A stretch of DNA of 64,000 nt from Bacteroidota bacterium (GTDB lineage: Bacteria; Bacteroidota; Bacteroidia; Flavobacteriales; Weeksellaceae): assembly GCA_023386965.1 (NCBI GenBank), contig JAEWIR010000019.1, forward strand, positions 49,144 to 113,143, given 5' to 3'. Below are positions 26,227 to 34,863 of the stretch, one piece after another. The stretch's first letter is position 1. Every line of letters starts with the position of its first letter. A program made the translations under genes and the position numbers. Under the pieces are notes generated by a model that saw nothing but the letters and a program-made list of their open reading frames with translations, was not told the origin of the DNA and made no database searches.

Positions 26227-26300
26227 GGCCTCGTGGCGCAACTGAATAGCGCATCTGATTACGGCTCAGAAGGTTACAGGTTTGAATCCTGTCGAGGTCA
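26227..26300 (+). tRNA. tRNA-Arg (anticodon ACG)
   Basis: A 74-base cloverleaf. The acceptor GGCCTCG pairs with CGAGGTC (one G-T pair), and discriminator A follows. The anticodon stem TCTGA/TCAGA has loop TTACGGC, giving anticodon ACG, which becomes ICG after deamination. The T arm is ACAGG-TTTGAAT-CCTGT. No CCA is encoded. It has its own promoter and terminator. Confidence 0.95.
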
Positions 26301-26304
26301 CTAA

Positions 26305-26336
26305 AGTCTGCAAGTATTTACCTGCAGACTTTTTTT
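26305..26336 (+). terminator. Terminator of tRNA-Arg(ACG)
   Basis: AGTCTGCA / TGCAGACT perfect 8-bp stem with a 10-base loop, followed by seven T. Confidence 0.9.
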
Positions 26337-26381
26337 ATGGAGTGCACTGGCAGTCAGCATGATTGTTTTTAAAAAAATTGG

Positions 26382-26389
26382 TACATTTG
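26382..26389 (+). promoter_or_regulatory. -7 box upstream of the secreted protein at 26449
   Basis: TACATTTG, exact TAnnTTTG match about 60 bases before the start codon. The -33 element is not clear. Confidence 0.5.
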
Positions 26390-26448
26390 CTTCAGATACA
26401 AAAAACACAGAGGCTGAAATGAAGTTCTTAACCTCTTAAAAAAAGATA

Positions 26449-26979
26449 ATGAGAAAAACAGTTTTACTTCTAACCACATTATTTTCTTTCACTGCTTTTG
26501 CCCAAATCAAGGTGCTTAAGAATGACAACCTGATCCAGGTAGGCAAAGAAAATGCTGTTGCGCTGTATAAAAAACAGAATAAGTACACCTTCAATTACCA
26601 GGACATCAACACGAGTAATCTTAATACCTTCCGGTCCTTTTATTTCCATGACCTGAACAAAGATTTTGAGCAGCTTTACAAACTTGTATCCGACGGCTTT
26701 ATAGACATGCCTATGGGTGAAGTCCAACTGGAACTTCCGAATGATATAATTGGACTTAAATACGCTCACAACTACGGTCAGACTACGGTTCAGTTCATTC
26801 ACTATATCAACAAAAGCAAGAAGTATATCGGAAAAAGCCAGTTCCTTACGAAAGCTCAGGTGGACAGGGTTTTTGGAAAAGACAAAGTGAACATCGCTTC
26901 CAGAGGAAATGAAACCATAAAGCCTCTGGCTGAGTCTGATTCCGGTACAACAACCGCGGCCACCAAAAAGAAAAAATAA
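26449..26979 (+). CDS. Secreted hypothetical protein with a lysine-rich tail
   Basis: A 176-residue exported protein with a signal peptide MRKTVLLLTTLFSFTAFAQ. The mature part has no domain I can name. It contains LPNDIIGLKYAHNYGQTTVQFIHY and LTKAQVDRVFGK, and ends in a disordered Ser/Thr-rich segment with five terminal lysines (after TTTAATK). It lies just upstream of the GldA-like gene (62 bases) on the same strand, so co-transcription is possible. Probably periplasmic; function unknown. Confidence 0.65.
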   Translation: MRKTVLLLTTLFSFTAFAQIKVLKNDNLIQVGKENAVALYKKQNKYTFNYQDINTSNLNTFRSFYFHDLNKDFEQLYKLVSDGFIDMPMGEVQLELPNDIIGLKYAHNYGQTTVQFIHYINKSKKYIGKSQFLTKAQVDRVFGKDKVNIASRGNETIKPLAESDSGTTTAATKKKK

Positions 26980-27041
26980 CCCATACCAAAAAAACCTGTT
27001 CATTCTGAATGGGTTTTTATTTAAGTCAAAAAACAGCCACA

Positions 27042-27776
27042 ATGTCTTTAGAGATCAGCAGTTTAACCAAAAGGTTTGGAAACCAAACCGCATTAAACAA
27101 CATCAGCTTAAGCATAGGAAAAAACGAGATAGTCGGTCTCCTGGGGCCCAATGGTGCCGGTAAATCGACCCTTATGAAGTCCATTACAGGAGTTTTGGCA
27201 ATTGAGGAAGGCGAAATCAACTTCAACGGACTGAACATTTCTGAAAACGAAATTGAAAGTAAACGTACCATTGGCTTTCTGCCCGAAAATAATCCGCTCT
27301 ATCCGGAGATGTATATCCGTGAATATCTGTCTTTTGTTGCCAATGTGCATAAAATACCTAAGCAGCGGATTGATGAAGTGATAGAACTCGTAGGCCTTAC
27401 ACCGGAAAAGTCCAAGAAAATCTCGCAACTTTCCAAGGGATATAAACAGCGTGTGGGTCTGGCTCAGGCCATACTGCACTCTCCTGACCTTCTTATTCTG
27501 GACGAACCAACCAACGGACTGGATCCTAACCAGATTATTGAGATCCGAAACGTAATCCGCGAGATAGGCCGTGAAAAAACGGTGATCCTGTCCACACATA
27601 TTATGCAGGAGGTGGAAGCCCTCTGTAGCCGCGTGATCCTGATCCATAACGGAAATATCATTCAGGACTCACCTGTGGACGAATTTAAGGGTAAATTTGA
27701 AAGCCTGGAGGAAGCCTTTGCGAGCTATACATCAACTAACGTTTCTCCGGCTTCAGAAATTATTGTTACTGAATAG
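27042..27776 (+). CDS. ABC transporter ATP-binding protein, GldA-like
   Basis: A 244-residue ABC ATPase. Walker A GPNGAGKST, signature LSKGYKQRVGLAQ, Walker B LLILDEPTNGLDP and the H-loop STH are all present. Closest by eye to GldA, which with GldF and GldG forms a transporter needed for gliding and secretion in Flavobacterium. GldA is usually about 300 residues, so this copy is short at the C-terminus. No permease gene is adjacent and the window holds no gldFG, so another efflux role is possible. The ATG at 27042 matches family starts. A terminator follows. Confidence 0.78.
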   Translation: MSLEISSLTKRFGNQTALNNISLSIGKNEIVGLLGPNGAGKSTLMKSITGVLAIEEGEINFNGLNISENEIESKRTIGFLPENNPLYPEMYIREYLSFVANVHKIPKQRIDEVIELVGLTPEKSKKISQLSKGYKQRVGLAQAILHSPDLLILDEPTNGLDPNQIIEIRNVIREIGREKTVILSTHIMQEVEALCSRVILIHNGNIIQDSPVDEFKGKFESLEEAFASYTSTNVSPASEIIVTE

Positions 27777-27797
27777 TTATAGTATATATCAAAAACA

Positions 27798-27830
27798 AAA
27801 GAGCGGGAAAATTTCCCGCTCTTTCTTTTT
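27798..27830. terminator. Bidirectional terminator between the GldA-like gene and lpd
   Basis: AGAGCGGGAAA / TTTCCCGCTCT stem with T-rich tails on the right and, read on the minus strand, on the left. It serves the plus gene ending at 27776 and the minus gene ending at 27875. Confidence 0.85.
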
Positions 27831-27874
27831 CACAGTGCAGACACCTCATTCTGTATGGTGCCGCTCTGAAATTA

Positions 27875-29266
27875 TTAAATATGGATCACCTCACCATATG
27901 CAGCTGCAGCAGCCTCCATAATGGCTTCTGAAACTGTTGGGTGCGGGTGAATGGATTTAATGATCTCATGACCTGTAGTCTCCAGTTTACGAGCTACAAC
28001 TGCTTCAGCAATCATATCGGTCACACCTTCGCCTACCATATGACAACCAAGCCATTCGCCGTATTTGGCATCAAAAATCACCTTTACGAAACCGTCCGTA
28101 TTGCCGTTTGCAGTTGCTTTACCACTGGCGGACAATGGGAATTTACCCACTTTAAGTTCATAACCCTGTTCTTTAGCCTGCTTTTCTGTTAGACCTACAG
28201 AAGCCACCTCCGGGCTGCAGTACGTACATCCCGGAATATTGCCGTAGTCAATTTTTTCCACATGAAGACCTTTAATTTTCTCTACACAGGTAATACCTTC
28301 AGCAGATGCAACGTGGGCAAGAGCCTGCGTAGGAAGGATATCGCCAATCGCATAGTATCCCGGTACTGAAGTTTCATACCATTCGTTTACCAAAACACGT
28401 CCTTTATCAGTTTGAATACCTACCTCTTCAAAGCCCTGACCTTCAATATTGGCAGCAATTCCCACCGCGGACAGAAGGATGTCGGCTTCCAGCGTTATAT
28501 TTCCTTTAGCAGTTTTCACGTTAGCTTTCACCCCGGCTCCGGAAGTATCAACACTTTCTACAGACGCATTTGTCATAATTTCAATTCCGGCTTTCTTCAG
28601 GGATTTCTCCAGATGTTTTGATACATCCTCATCTTCTACAGGAACTATATTAGGCATAAATTCAACCACAGTTACTTTGGTTCCCATAGAGTTATAGAAA
28701 TCTGCGAACTCTACCCCAATAGCACCTGATCCAACAACAATCATAGATTTAGGCTGCTCCGGCAAACTTAGGGCCTGGCGGTAGCCAATCACCTTCTTGC
28801 CATCCTGAGGCAAATTAGGCAATTCGCGGGATCTGGCACCGGTTGCAATGATTATATGTTCTGCAGCATATTCTGAATCTTTTCCGTCTTTATCCGTAAC
28901 CAAGACTTTCTTTCCTTTCTGTACCTTGGCGGTACCCATAATGACGTCAATCTTATTCTTTTTCATCAGGAACGAGATTCCGCCGCTCATCTTGGTAGCC
29001 ACACCGCGACTGCGCTGGATTACCTTGGAGAAGTCGAAACCTGGATTCTCAACTGCATTTAAGCCATACTCTTCAGCATGTTTCAGATAATTAAAAACGT
29101 GCGCAGATTTAAGCAGCGCTTTGGTCGGAATACATCCCCAGTTAAGGCAAATTCCACCCAGATTTTCTTTTTCTATAATCGCTGTTTTAAAACCAAGTTG
29201 AGAAGCGCGGATGGCAGTAACATAACCACCGGGACCACTACCGATCACAATAATATCGTAGTTCAT
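27875..29266 (-). CDS. lpd: Dihydrolipoyl dehydrogenase (E3)
   Basis: A 463-residue FAD/NAD-dependent disulphide oxidoreductase that reoxidises lipoamide in 2-oxoacid dehydrogenase complexes. The FAD site GSGPGGYVTAIRA is at the N-terminus, the redox-active disulphide is Cys40-Cys45 in GGICLNWGC, the NAD-binding site is VVGSGAIGVEFADF, and the His-Glu dyad is in HPHPTVSEAI near the C-terminus. Full length. The fused E1 alpha/beta gene lies close by (30124-32553) on the same strand, which suggests shared use, while E2 is not in the window. Confidence 0.96.
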   Translation of the reverse strand: MNYDIIVIGSGPGGYVTAIRASQLGFKTAIIEKENLGGICLNWGCIPTKALLKSAHVFNYLKHAEEYGLNAVENPGFDFSKVIQRSRGVATKMSGGISFLMKKNKIDVIMGTAKVQKGKKVLVTDKDGKDSEYAAEHIIIATGARSRELPNLPQDGKKVIGYRQALSLPEQPKSMIVVGSGAIGVEFADFYNSMGTKVTVVEFMPNIVPVEDEDVSKHLEKSLKKAGIEIMTNASVESVDTSGAGVKANVKTAKGNITLEADILLSAVGIAANIEGQGFEEVGIQTDKGRVLVNEWYETSVPGYYAIGDILPTQALAHVASAEGITCVEKIKGLHVEKIDYGNIPGCTYCSPEVASVGLTEKQAKEQGYELKVGKFPLSASGKATANGNTDGFVKVIFDAKYGEWLGCHMVGEGVTDMIAEAVVARKLETTGHEIIKSIHPHPTVSEAIMEAAAAAYGEVIHI

Positions 29267-29364
29267 GAATTAATAAATTTAATGCGAATTTAAGGAAAAT
29301 TTCTCAACGGAGGATAATGCCTCTTTCAAATAAGGATGGTCCGCAAAAATTATAGTTTAACGTC

Positions 29365-30006
29365 TTATTTAGTAAGCCATTGCTTCAAGAATTCAATTTC
29401 CTTTTGCTGCGTTGCGATAATATCACGGGATAGTTTAAGGAGTTCCGACTGCTTGCCAAATTTTTTATACACCTTTGCCATCTCCACAGCACTCTGGTGA
29501 TGTGGAATCATCTGTTCTGCATAATCCCTGTCCACGTCATTGTGCACCGGTATGGAAGAATTCATCATAGGCGCCATTGTTGCTTTCAGCTCCCTTTGGA
29601 ACTCTGCACTGTTTGCTGAACGTTCCGTCAGATTATCGAACCTGTCCATCATTTTCATTTCTTTTTCCTGCGTGCTTATCACATTCCGGGCAAAGTTTTT
29701 CAGCTCTTCATCTTTCCCGCTTCGGATTAGAATTTCTGACATTTCAACAGCTGCATCATGATGATCCGACATCATTTCAGCATAGTCCTCATCGTTGTTT
29801 CCGGAAAATGTTTTTGAATGCATCTAATCCATCATTTCCTGCATTTCGTGCAGAATTTCATTAGACTGTGCAGTTTGAATATCATTTGAAACAGGAGCCT
29901 GTGTCTGCTCTGTTCCGGCTACAGTTTCGGTTTCGGTTTTCTTTTGGTTTTCAGAGCAGGCCTGAATTAAAAGCAGTGTGGCCAGGCTAAAAGTAATCTT
30001 TTTCAT
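29365..30006 (-). pseudogene. DUF305 lipoprotein interrupted by one in-frame amber stop
   Basis: A 60-codon frame (30006-29824) has a lipoprotein signal (TLLLIQAC, Cys17), a Thr/Glu-rich linker and the segment ILHEMQEMMD. It ends at TAG (29826-29824). The next codon, ATG at 29823, opens a 152-codon frame in the same phase that encodes the rest: two DUF305 repeats, each with a His pair (MMSDHHDAAVEMS and MIPHHQSAVEMAK). Relatives I know read MMxKMH across the junction, so AAG to TAG is the simplest reading. The exported half lacks the domain and the domain half lacks export. Readthrough or a sequencing error would restore one 213-residue lipoprotein. DUF305 proteins are linked to metal (copper) tolerance in some bacteria. 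Confidence 0.8.
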
Positions 30007-30123
30007 ATTAAAATTGTTAGTTCGGTGTTTAAATCAATTATAACTTACCGAAAGTACAAAAAAACAACAAAAAAAGAGCGGACAAAAAATGTCCGCCCGT
30101 ATAAGTGTGCTCGAGTATATTGT

Positions 30124-32553
30124 TTAAAGTCCGGGAAACTTAGCTGGATTGCTTTCGTGGAACATGTGGTAAACTTTCTCCACCATATCGTCCACACTTG
30201 GCTTGCTGAAATAGTCGCCGTCACTTGCATAAGCAGGCCTGTGATTTTCCGCACAGATGGTAAGCGGATCCGCATCCAGATATCTGAAAGCTTTCTGTTT
30301 TTCCATCACCTGCTGCATGATAAAGGCTGATGTTCCGCCTTCCACATCTTCATCTATCACCACCAAACGGTTGGTTTTCTTAACACTGTCAGCAATCTCA
30401 TGACTTAAATCGAACGGAATAAGCGACTGAACGTCTATCACCTCTGCAGAAATACCCACTTTTTCAAGTTCCTCAGCTGCTTCCATTACGAGTCTCCAGG
30501 TAGATCCGTAGGTAACCAGCGTTACATCAGAACCTTCTTTGGTCACTTCTATTTTCCCGACTGGAACAGTGAATTCACCAAGGTTTTCAGGCTGTTTTTC
30601 CTTCAGGCGGTAACCGTTCAGACATTCTACAATTACTGCAGGCTCATCGCTCTGAAGCATCGTGTTGTAAAAACCAGCTGCTTTGGTCAGGTTACGCGGT
30701 ACCAGTACAAGAATACCTTTTGAAAGATTGATGATGCCCGCCATTGGCGATCCGGAGTGCCACACACCTTCCAGCCTGTGACCACGTGTACGGATGATGA
30801 CCGGTGCTTTTTGACCTCCACGTGTCCTGTACTGAACGGTAGCCAGGTCATCGCTCATACCCTGAAGGCAATAAAGGATATAATCCAGATACTGAATCTC
30901 AGCGATAGGTCTCAGTCCGCGCATCGCAAGACCAATCCCCTGCCCCAGAATGGTCGCTTCACGGATTCCGGTATCTGCAATCCTTAGTTCACCGTATTTC
31001 TCCTGGAGGCCTTCCAGACCCTGGTTAACGTCACCAATGTTACCCGCATCCTCACCAAAAACAAGTGTTTCCGGGTACTTGTCGAAAATTTTGTCAAAAT
31101 TATTCCTTACTACCACGCGGCCGTCTACCGTTTCGGAGTTTTCAGTGATAATTGGTGCCACTTCCTTAACATTGGTAGCTTTCCATTGGGATTGCGAATA
31201 AAGGTGAGAGGAGTAATTATCCTTCTCAACGGCAAATATTTCGTTGTATTTGACCTCAAGTGCCTGCCGTTCTGCGGAATCTGCACCCCGGCTTATGAAT
31301 AGAGATTTACGGACCAGGTGGAATATATCTTTTTTCGCAACTGCAATAATTTTCCCGAATTTGGCAAGTTCGGACTCAATTTCATTATGCTTTTGCTGAA
31401 GAGCTTCAACCAGAGGAAGAACACTGCTCTTAAGATCAAGAATAGGCTTCTGGTAGTTTTCCCAGGCCCTCTTCTGCCCCTCCTTTACAAACTTCTTAGC
31501 CTCTTCATCAATCCGGTCCAGTTCCTCAGCGGTGGCAAGCTGTTCTTCATTACCTTCAATATCAATCGAATAGTCCAGAATCCACTCGCGGAACTTGCTT
31601 AATCCGTCAAATTCGCCTTCCCACTTCAGTCTTTCCTCGTTCTTATATCTTTCGTGTGACCCTGACGTAGAGTGACCCTGAGGTTGCGTAACTTCAATAA
31701 CATGAACCACTACCGGCACACTTTCGGTTCTGGCGAAGTGCTCAGCTCTTGCATAAGCATCCAAAAGAGAAGGATAGTCCCAGGCTTTTACCTGAATAAT
31801 TTCGCAACCTTGGTTCTCGCCCTCTTTTCTTTGGAAACCGGAAAGCATTTCGGCGATATCCGCCTTAGCACGCTGGTTTTGCGTAGGTACAGAAATCCCG
31901 TAACCATCATCCCAGATAGAGACAATCATAGGGACCTGCAGTGCGCAGGCAGCGTTCAGTGCTTCCCAGAAATGACCCTCAGCCGTAGAAGCATCACCAA
32001 TGGTACCGAAAGCCACTTCCTGACCCTCATTTGAAAATTTTTCAGAACCGTCAAATTTCACCGATTTATATACTTTGGAAGCCAGTGCAAGACCCAGAAG
32101 CCTTGGCATCTGTCCCGCTGTAGGAGAAATATCTGAAGAAATATTCTTCTGCTCCATCAGGTTTTTCCAGGAGCCGTCCTCATTTAGACTCCTGGTAGCG
32201 TAATGACCGTTCATCTGGCGGCCAGCCGACGCTGGTTCGCGGTCTATGCTGGTATCTGCGTACAGCTGAGCAAAGAAACTTTCTACAGTAACCGCGTCAA
32301 TTGCCATCGCAAAAGTCTGGTCCCTGTAATAGCCCGAACGGAAATCACCATTCCTGAAAACTTTAGCCATCGCCAACTGCGGCAATTCTTTTCCGTCGCC
32401 GAAGATTCCGAATTTTGCTTTGCCTGTAAGAACTTCACGTCTGCCCAGGTAGGACATTTCACGGGAGATCCGTCCTAATTTATAGTCTTCAATAACAGAC
32501 TTTTTAAAGTCCTGAAAGGAAATTTGCTGTGTTTCGATGTAGGTGGTTTCCAT
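30124..32553 (-). CDS. 2-oxoacid dehydrogenase E1, fused alpha and beta subunits
   Basis: An 809-residue thiamine-diphosphate enzyme. The N-terminal half is E1 alpha, with TPP motif GTIGDASTAEGHFWEALN and the phosphorylation-loop-like GHSTSGSHERYKNEE. The C-terminal half from about residue 480 is E1 beta (FDKYPETLVFGEDAGNIGD, and TYGSTWRLVMEAAEEL). Such fusions in Bacteroidetes are annotated as branched-chain (2-oxoisovalerate) or general alpha-ketoacid dehydrogenase E1. It decarboxylates the 2-oxoacid and passes the acyl group to E2 lipoate. The substrate is uncertain. The ATG at 32553 is preferred over 32571. lpd (E3) is about 860 bases downstream, separated by the broken DUF305 gene. Confidence 0.92.
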   Translation of the reverse strand: METTYIETQQISFQDFKKSVIEDYKLGRISREMSYLGRREVLTGKAKFGIFGDGKELPQLAMAKVFRNGDFRSGYYRDQTFAMAIDAVTVESFFAQLYADTSIDREPASAGRQMNGHYATRSLNEDGSWKNLMEQKNISSDISPTAGQMPRLLGLALASKVYKSVKFDGSEKFSNEGQEVAFGTIGDASTAEGHFWEALNAACALQVPMIVSIWDDGYGISVPTQNQRAKADIAEMLSGFQRKEGENQGCEIIQVKAWDYPSLLDAYARAEHFARTESVPVVVHVIEVTQPQGHSTSGSHERYKNEERLKWEGEFDGLSKFREWILDYSIDIEGNEEQLATAEELDRIDEEAKKFVKEGQKRAWENYQKPILDLKSSVLPLVEALQQKHNEIESELAKFGKIIAVAKKDIFHLVRKSLFISRGADSAERQALEVKYNEIFAVEKDNYSSHLYSQSQWKATNVKEVAPIITENSETVDGRVVVRNNFDKIFDKYPETLVFGEDAGNIGDVNQGLEGLQEKYGELRIADTGIREATILGQGIGLAMRGLRPIAEIQYLDYILYCLQGMSDDLATVQYRTRGGQKAPVIIRTRGHRLEGVWHSGSPMAGIINLSKGILVLVPRNLTKAAGFYNTMLQSDEPAVIVECLNGYRLKEKQPENLGEFTVPVGKIEVTKEGSDVTLVTYGSTWRLVMEAAEELEKVGISAEVIDVQSLIPFDLSHEIADSVKKTNRLVVIDEDVEGGTSAFIMQQVMEKQKAFRYLDADPLTICAENHRPAYASDGDYFSKPSVDDMVEKVYHMFHESNPAKFPGL

Positions 32554-32568
32554 AAATATGAATTTGGA

Positions 32569-32576
32569 CAAAGATA
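32569..32576 (-). promoter_or_regulatory. -7 box of the E1 fusion gene
   Basis: On the minus strand TATCTTTG, exact match, 15 bases before the ATG at 32553. Confidence 0.55.
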
Positions 32577-33138
32577 ATAATTTTTACAAATTACAAATCA
32601 GCAGAAAAAAGCAGATAATTTTAAACAGAATGCAATGAGTTAACACTTAATCATTAAACACAATAATACATTATCAATTTCGCAATAATTTAATGAAAGC
32701 TTAGAAATCTGAATGTTCAAAATGAATAAGTTTCATTTTTATGGCATTACAGGTTACAATAAACAAGGAAAAAGCAAAACAATTTTTTTAATACCTAAAC
32801 TCATATTGCATTCAGTGCTGACTGCACCTCTCCTGTTTAACAGAATTTTGGAAACCATCTTTATTACATCAGCACACATGGACTGCTGCTTCCCGGCTCT
32901 TTTCCTGACATAAGCTGTACAGAATAAATTTTAGTAAAAGAATAAAAGTGTATAATTTATTGAAATTACATGCTTATTGTAAAAATAATTTTACATAACT
33001 TTATATTGCGTAAATCATTTTTCCCACCCCAACCCTACCGTAAGTTCCAATTCTAAGCTTAAATAATGTATTTCCTAGTCCGGGAGTAAGCTGAAAATCC
33101 CAACCTAAACAGAGTAAGCGCAATAAAAATTAATAGCT
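32577..33138. other. Intergenic region between E1 and the papain-like gene
   Basis: About 560 AT-rich bases. No gene is supported; a 66-codon plus-strand frame (32713-32913) has no recognisable content. It contains an 18-base palindrome at 32978-32995 next to a TAACTTTA -7-like box (32997-33004), which would leave a leader of about 130 bases before the protease start at 33139. Confidence 0.5.
32978..33004 (+). promoter_or_regulatory. Palindrome plus -7-like box upstream of papain-like protease
   Basis: TGTAAAA-ATAA-TTTTACA is a perfect 7-bp inverted repeat with a 4-base spacer, immediately followed by TAACTTTA, one mismatch from TAnnTTTG. The arrangement suits a regulator-binding site over a promoter; the regulator is unknown. 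Confidence 0.4.
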
Positions 33139-34809
33139 ATGGCAAAACTTACTTATGCAAAACTAAGAGACGATCTTATTGCAAAAAATGCGACGTGGAC
33201 CGCAATGGAAACCGAAGTTTCAAAACTGCCTGATCTTAAAAGAAAAGCCTTGCTGGGGGTAGAACTGCCAGCAGGTTTTAAAATGCCGGCCGCTTCAGCA
33301 TCAGTCTCAGCAGGGGCACCCACAGCCGGACTTCCCACTAAAGTAGATTGGCGCAACAGGAATGGTAATCATGTTACTTCTGTAAAACAACAGGGCGGAT
33401 GTGGTAGCTGCGTGTCCTTTTGCTGTGTCGCTGTTACCGAATCAATGGCATCCATAGAACACGGTCAGCTTCTGGACCTTTCTGAAGCAGATTCACACTT
33501 CTGCTCATCGCACGGAGCTTCCTGCAGTGGTTGGTGGCACGACCAGTGTTTTAATCAGATCAAGAGCCGCGGTGTCTGCGATGAGGCATGCAACCCTTAT
33601 ACTGCAGCATTCTCGGGTAACGATATCTGGAACGGTACACCCTCCTGCAAATCCTGCGCAGACCGGAATTCAAGAGCCGTGAAAATATCAAATATCCATA
33701 CCGTATCTACAGTAGCGGCAGCGAAACAGTATTTAGCCAATACAGGTCCGCTGGCCGCCATTATGGAAGTGTATACCGATTTCTTCAGCTACAGTTCCGG
33801 TGTTTACCGAAAAGTATCAGGCGTTTTGGAAGGTCTGCACTGTATACAGGTTATAGGTTATGATGACAATGCACAGTGCTGGATCTGCAAGAATTCGTGG
33901 GGTGCCAATAATTTCGGGGAAGCGGGCTTCTTCAAGATTGCCTACGGACAGTGTAAAATTGATGACTATGCAAAAATGGGCTGCACAGGTGTGAAGCTGC
34001 CGCAGAAAAAAGGCTGGAAAGGCTATGAAAGTCTGGGTGGAAAAATCACCAGCAAGCCAAATGCAGTATCATGGGGTGCCAACCGGATTGATGTAGTGGC
34101 CCGGGGACTGGACAGTGCCGTGCACCACAGATGGTGGAACGGCTCTGCCTGGCTTGGCTGGGAAAGCCTGGGAGGTCTTATTCACGGCGCACCGGCTATA
34201 AGCTCGTGGGCCAGTGGCCGGCTTGATATATTTGCGGTAGGTACAGATTATCAGCTGTATCATAAATGGTATCAGGGCGGATGGAGTAACTGGGAAGCCC
34301 TTGGAGGGCAATTATCCAGCGAACCGGCCGCGGTAAGCTGGGGACCTAACCGCATTGATATTTTTGCGAGAGGAACAGATTCCGCATTGTGGCACCTTTG
34401 GTGGGACGGCGGCTGGCACGGCTGGGAAAGCCTGGGCGGCGTATTAACATCAGCGCCTACTGTATGTTCCTGGGCAAGCGGACGTTTGGATATCTTTGCA
34501 CGGGGAACAGACAACAAACTTTGGCACCGTTGGTTTGATAAAGGCTGGAGTAACTGGGAAAATTTGGGCGGTGAACTTTTCGACAGTCCCGGGGCTGTTT
34601 CCTGGGGTAAAAACAGGATCGACGTCTTCTATCCCGGCAGGTCATACAGGATGATGCACCGCTGGTGGAACGGTTCCAGCTGGAGTGGTGAAGAGGATCT
34701 GGGTGGAAAACTTTCCAGTGGTGTGGGGGTAAGTTCCTGGGCTGCCAACCGCCTGGACTGCTTCGTTAGCGGCATGGATTCCGCTATGCATCACAAGTGG
34801 TACGACTAA
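33139..34809 (+). CDS. C1 papain-like cysteine protease fused to a six-repeat lectin-type propeller
   Basis: A 556-residue protein with two parts. Residues about 66-280 form a papain (C1) domain. The oxyanion Gln85 and nucleophile Cys91 lie in QGGCGSC, the catalytic His234 in LEGLHCIQVIGYDD, and Asn252 in CKNSWG, with spacings as in papain. The residue after Cys91 is Val rather than the usual Trp, and the domain is cysteine-rich. From about residue 290 there are six ~46-residue repeats of the form (W)E-LGG...SWG-NRIDIFARGTDS-LWH-WW, as in PLL-type/DUF346 sugar-binding propellers. There is no signal peptide, lipobox, T9SS tail or clear prodomain; the N-terminus MAKLTYAKLRDDLIAKN is helical and charged. 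A chagasin-like lipoprotein gene follows after 54 bases. Confidence 0.82.
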   Translation: MAKLTYAKLRDDLIAKNATWTAMETEVSKLPDLKRKALLGVELPAGFKMPAASASVSAGAPTAGLPTKVDWRNRNGNHVTSVKQQGGCGSCVSFCCVAVTESMASIEHGQLLDLSEADSHFCSSHGASCSGWWHDQCFNQIKSRGVCDEACNPYTAAFSGNDIWNGTPSCKSCADRNSRAVKISNIHTVSTVAAAKQYLANTGPLAAIMEVYTDFFSYSSGVYRKVSGVLEGLHCIQVIGYDDNAQCWICKNSWGANNFGEAGFFKIAYGQCKIDDYAKMGCTGVKLPQKKGWKGYESLGGKITSKPNAVSWGANRIDVVARGLDSAVHHRWWNGSAWLGWESLGGLIHGAPAISSWASGRLDIFAVGTDYQLYHKWYQGGWSNWEALGGQLSSEPAAVSWGPNRIDIFARGTDSALWHLWWDGGWHGWESLGGVLTSAPTVCSWASGRLDIFARGTDNKLWHRWFDKGWSNWENLGGELFDSPGAVSWGKNRIDVFYPGRSYRMMHRWWNGSSWSGEEDLGGKLSSGVGVSSWAANRLDCFVSGMDSAMHHKWYD

Positions 34810-34863
34810 TCATCTTTTTGCAGGAGACTGTCATTCGGCGGTTTCCTGCTTAAAACCTCAATT

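Noticed and set aside
27042..27776. Firm assignment of GldA function
   Set aside because: The protein is shorter than typical GldA and no gldF or gldG is present in the window, so only GldA-like is stated.
32713..32913. 66-codon plus-strand frame upstream of the papain-like gene
   Set aside because: No homology by eye; lies in low-complexity AT-rich DNA and contains no membrane or export pattern.
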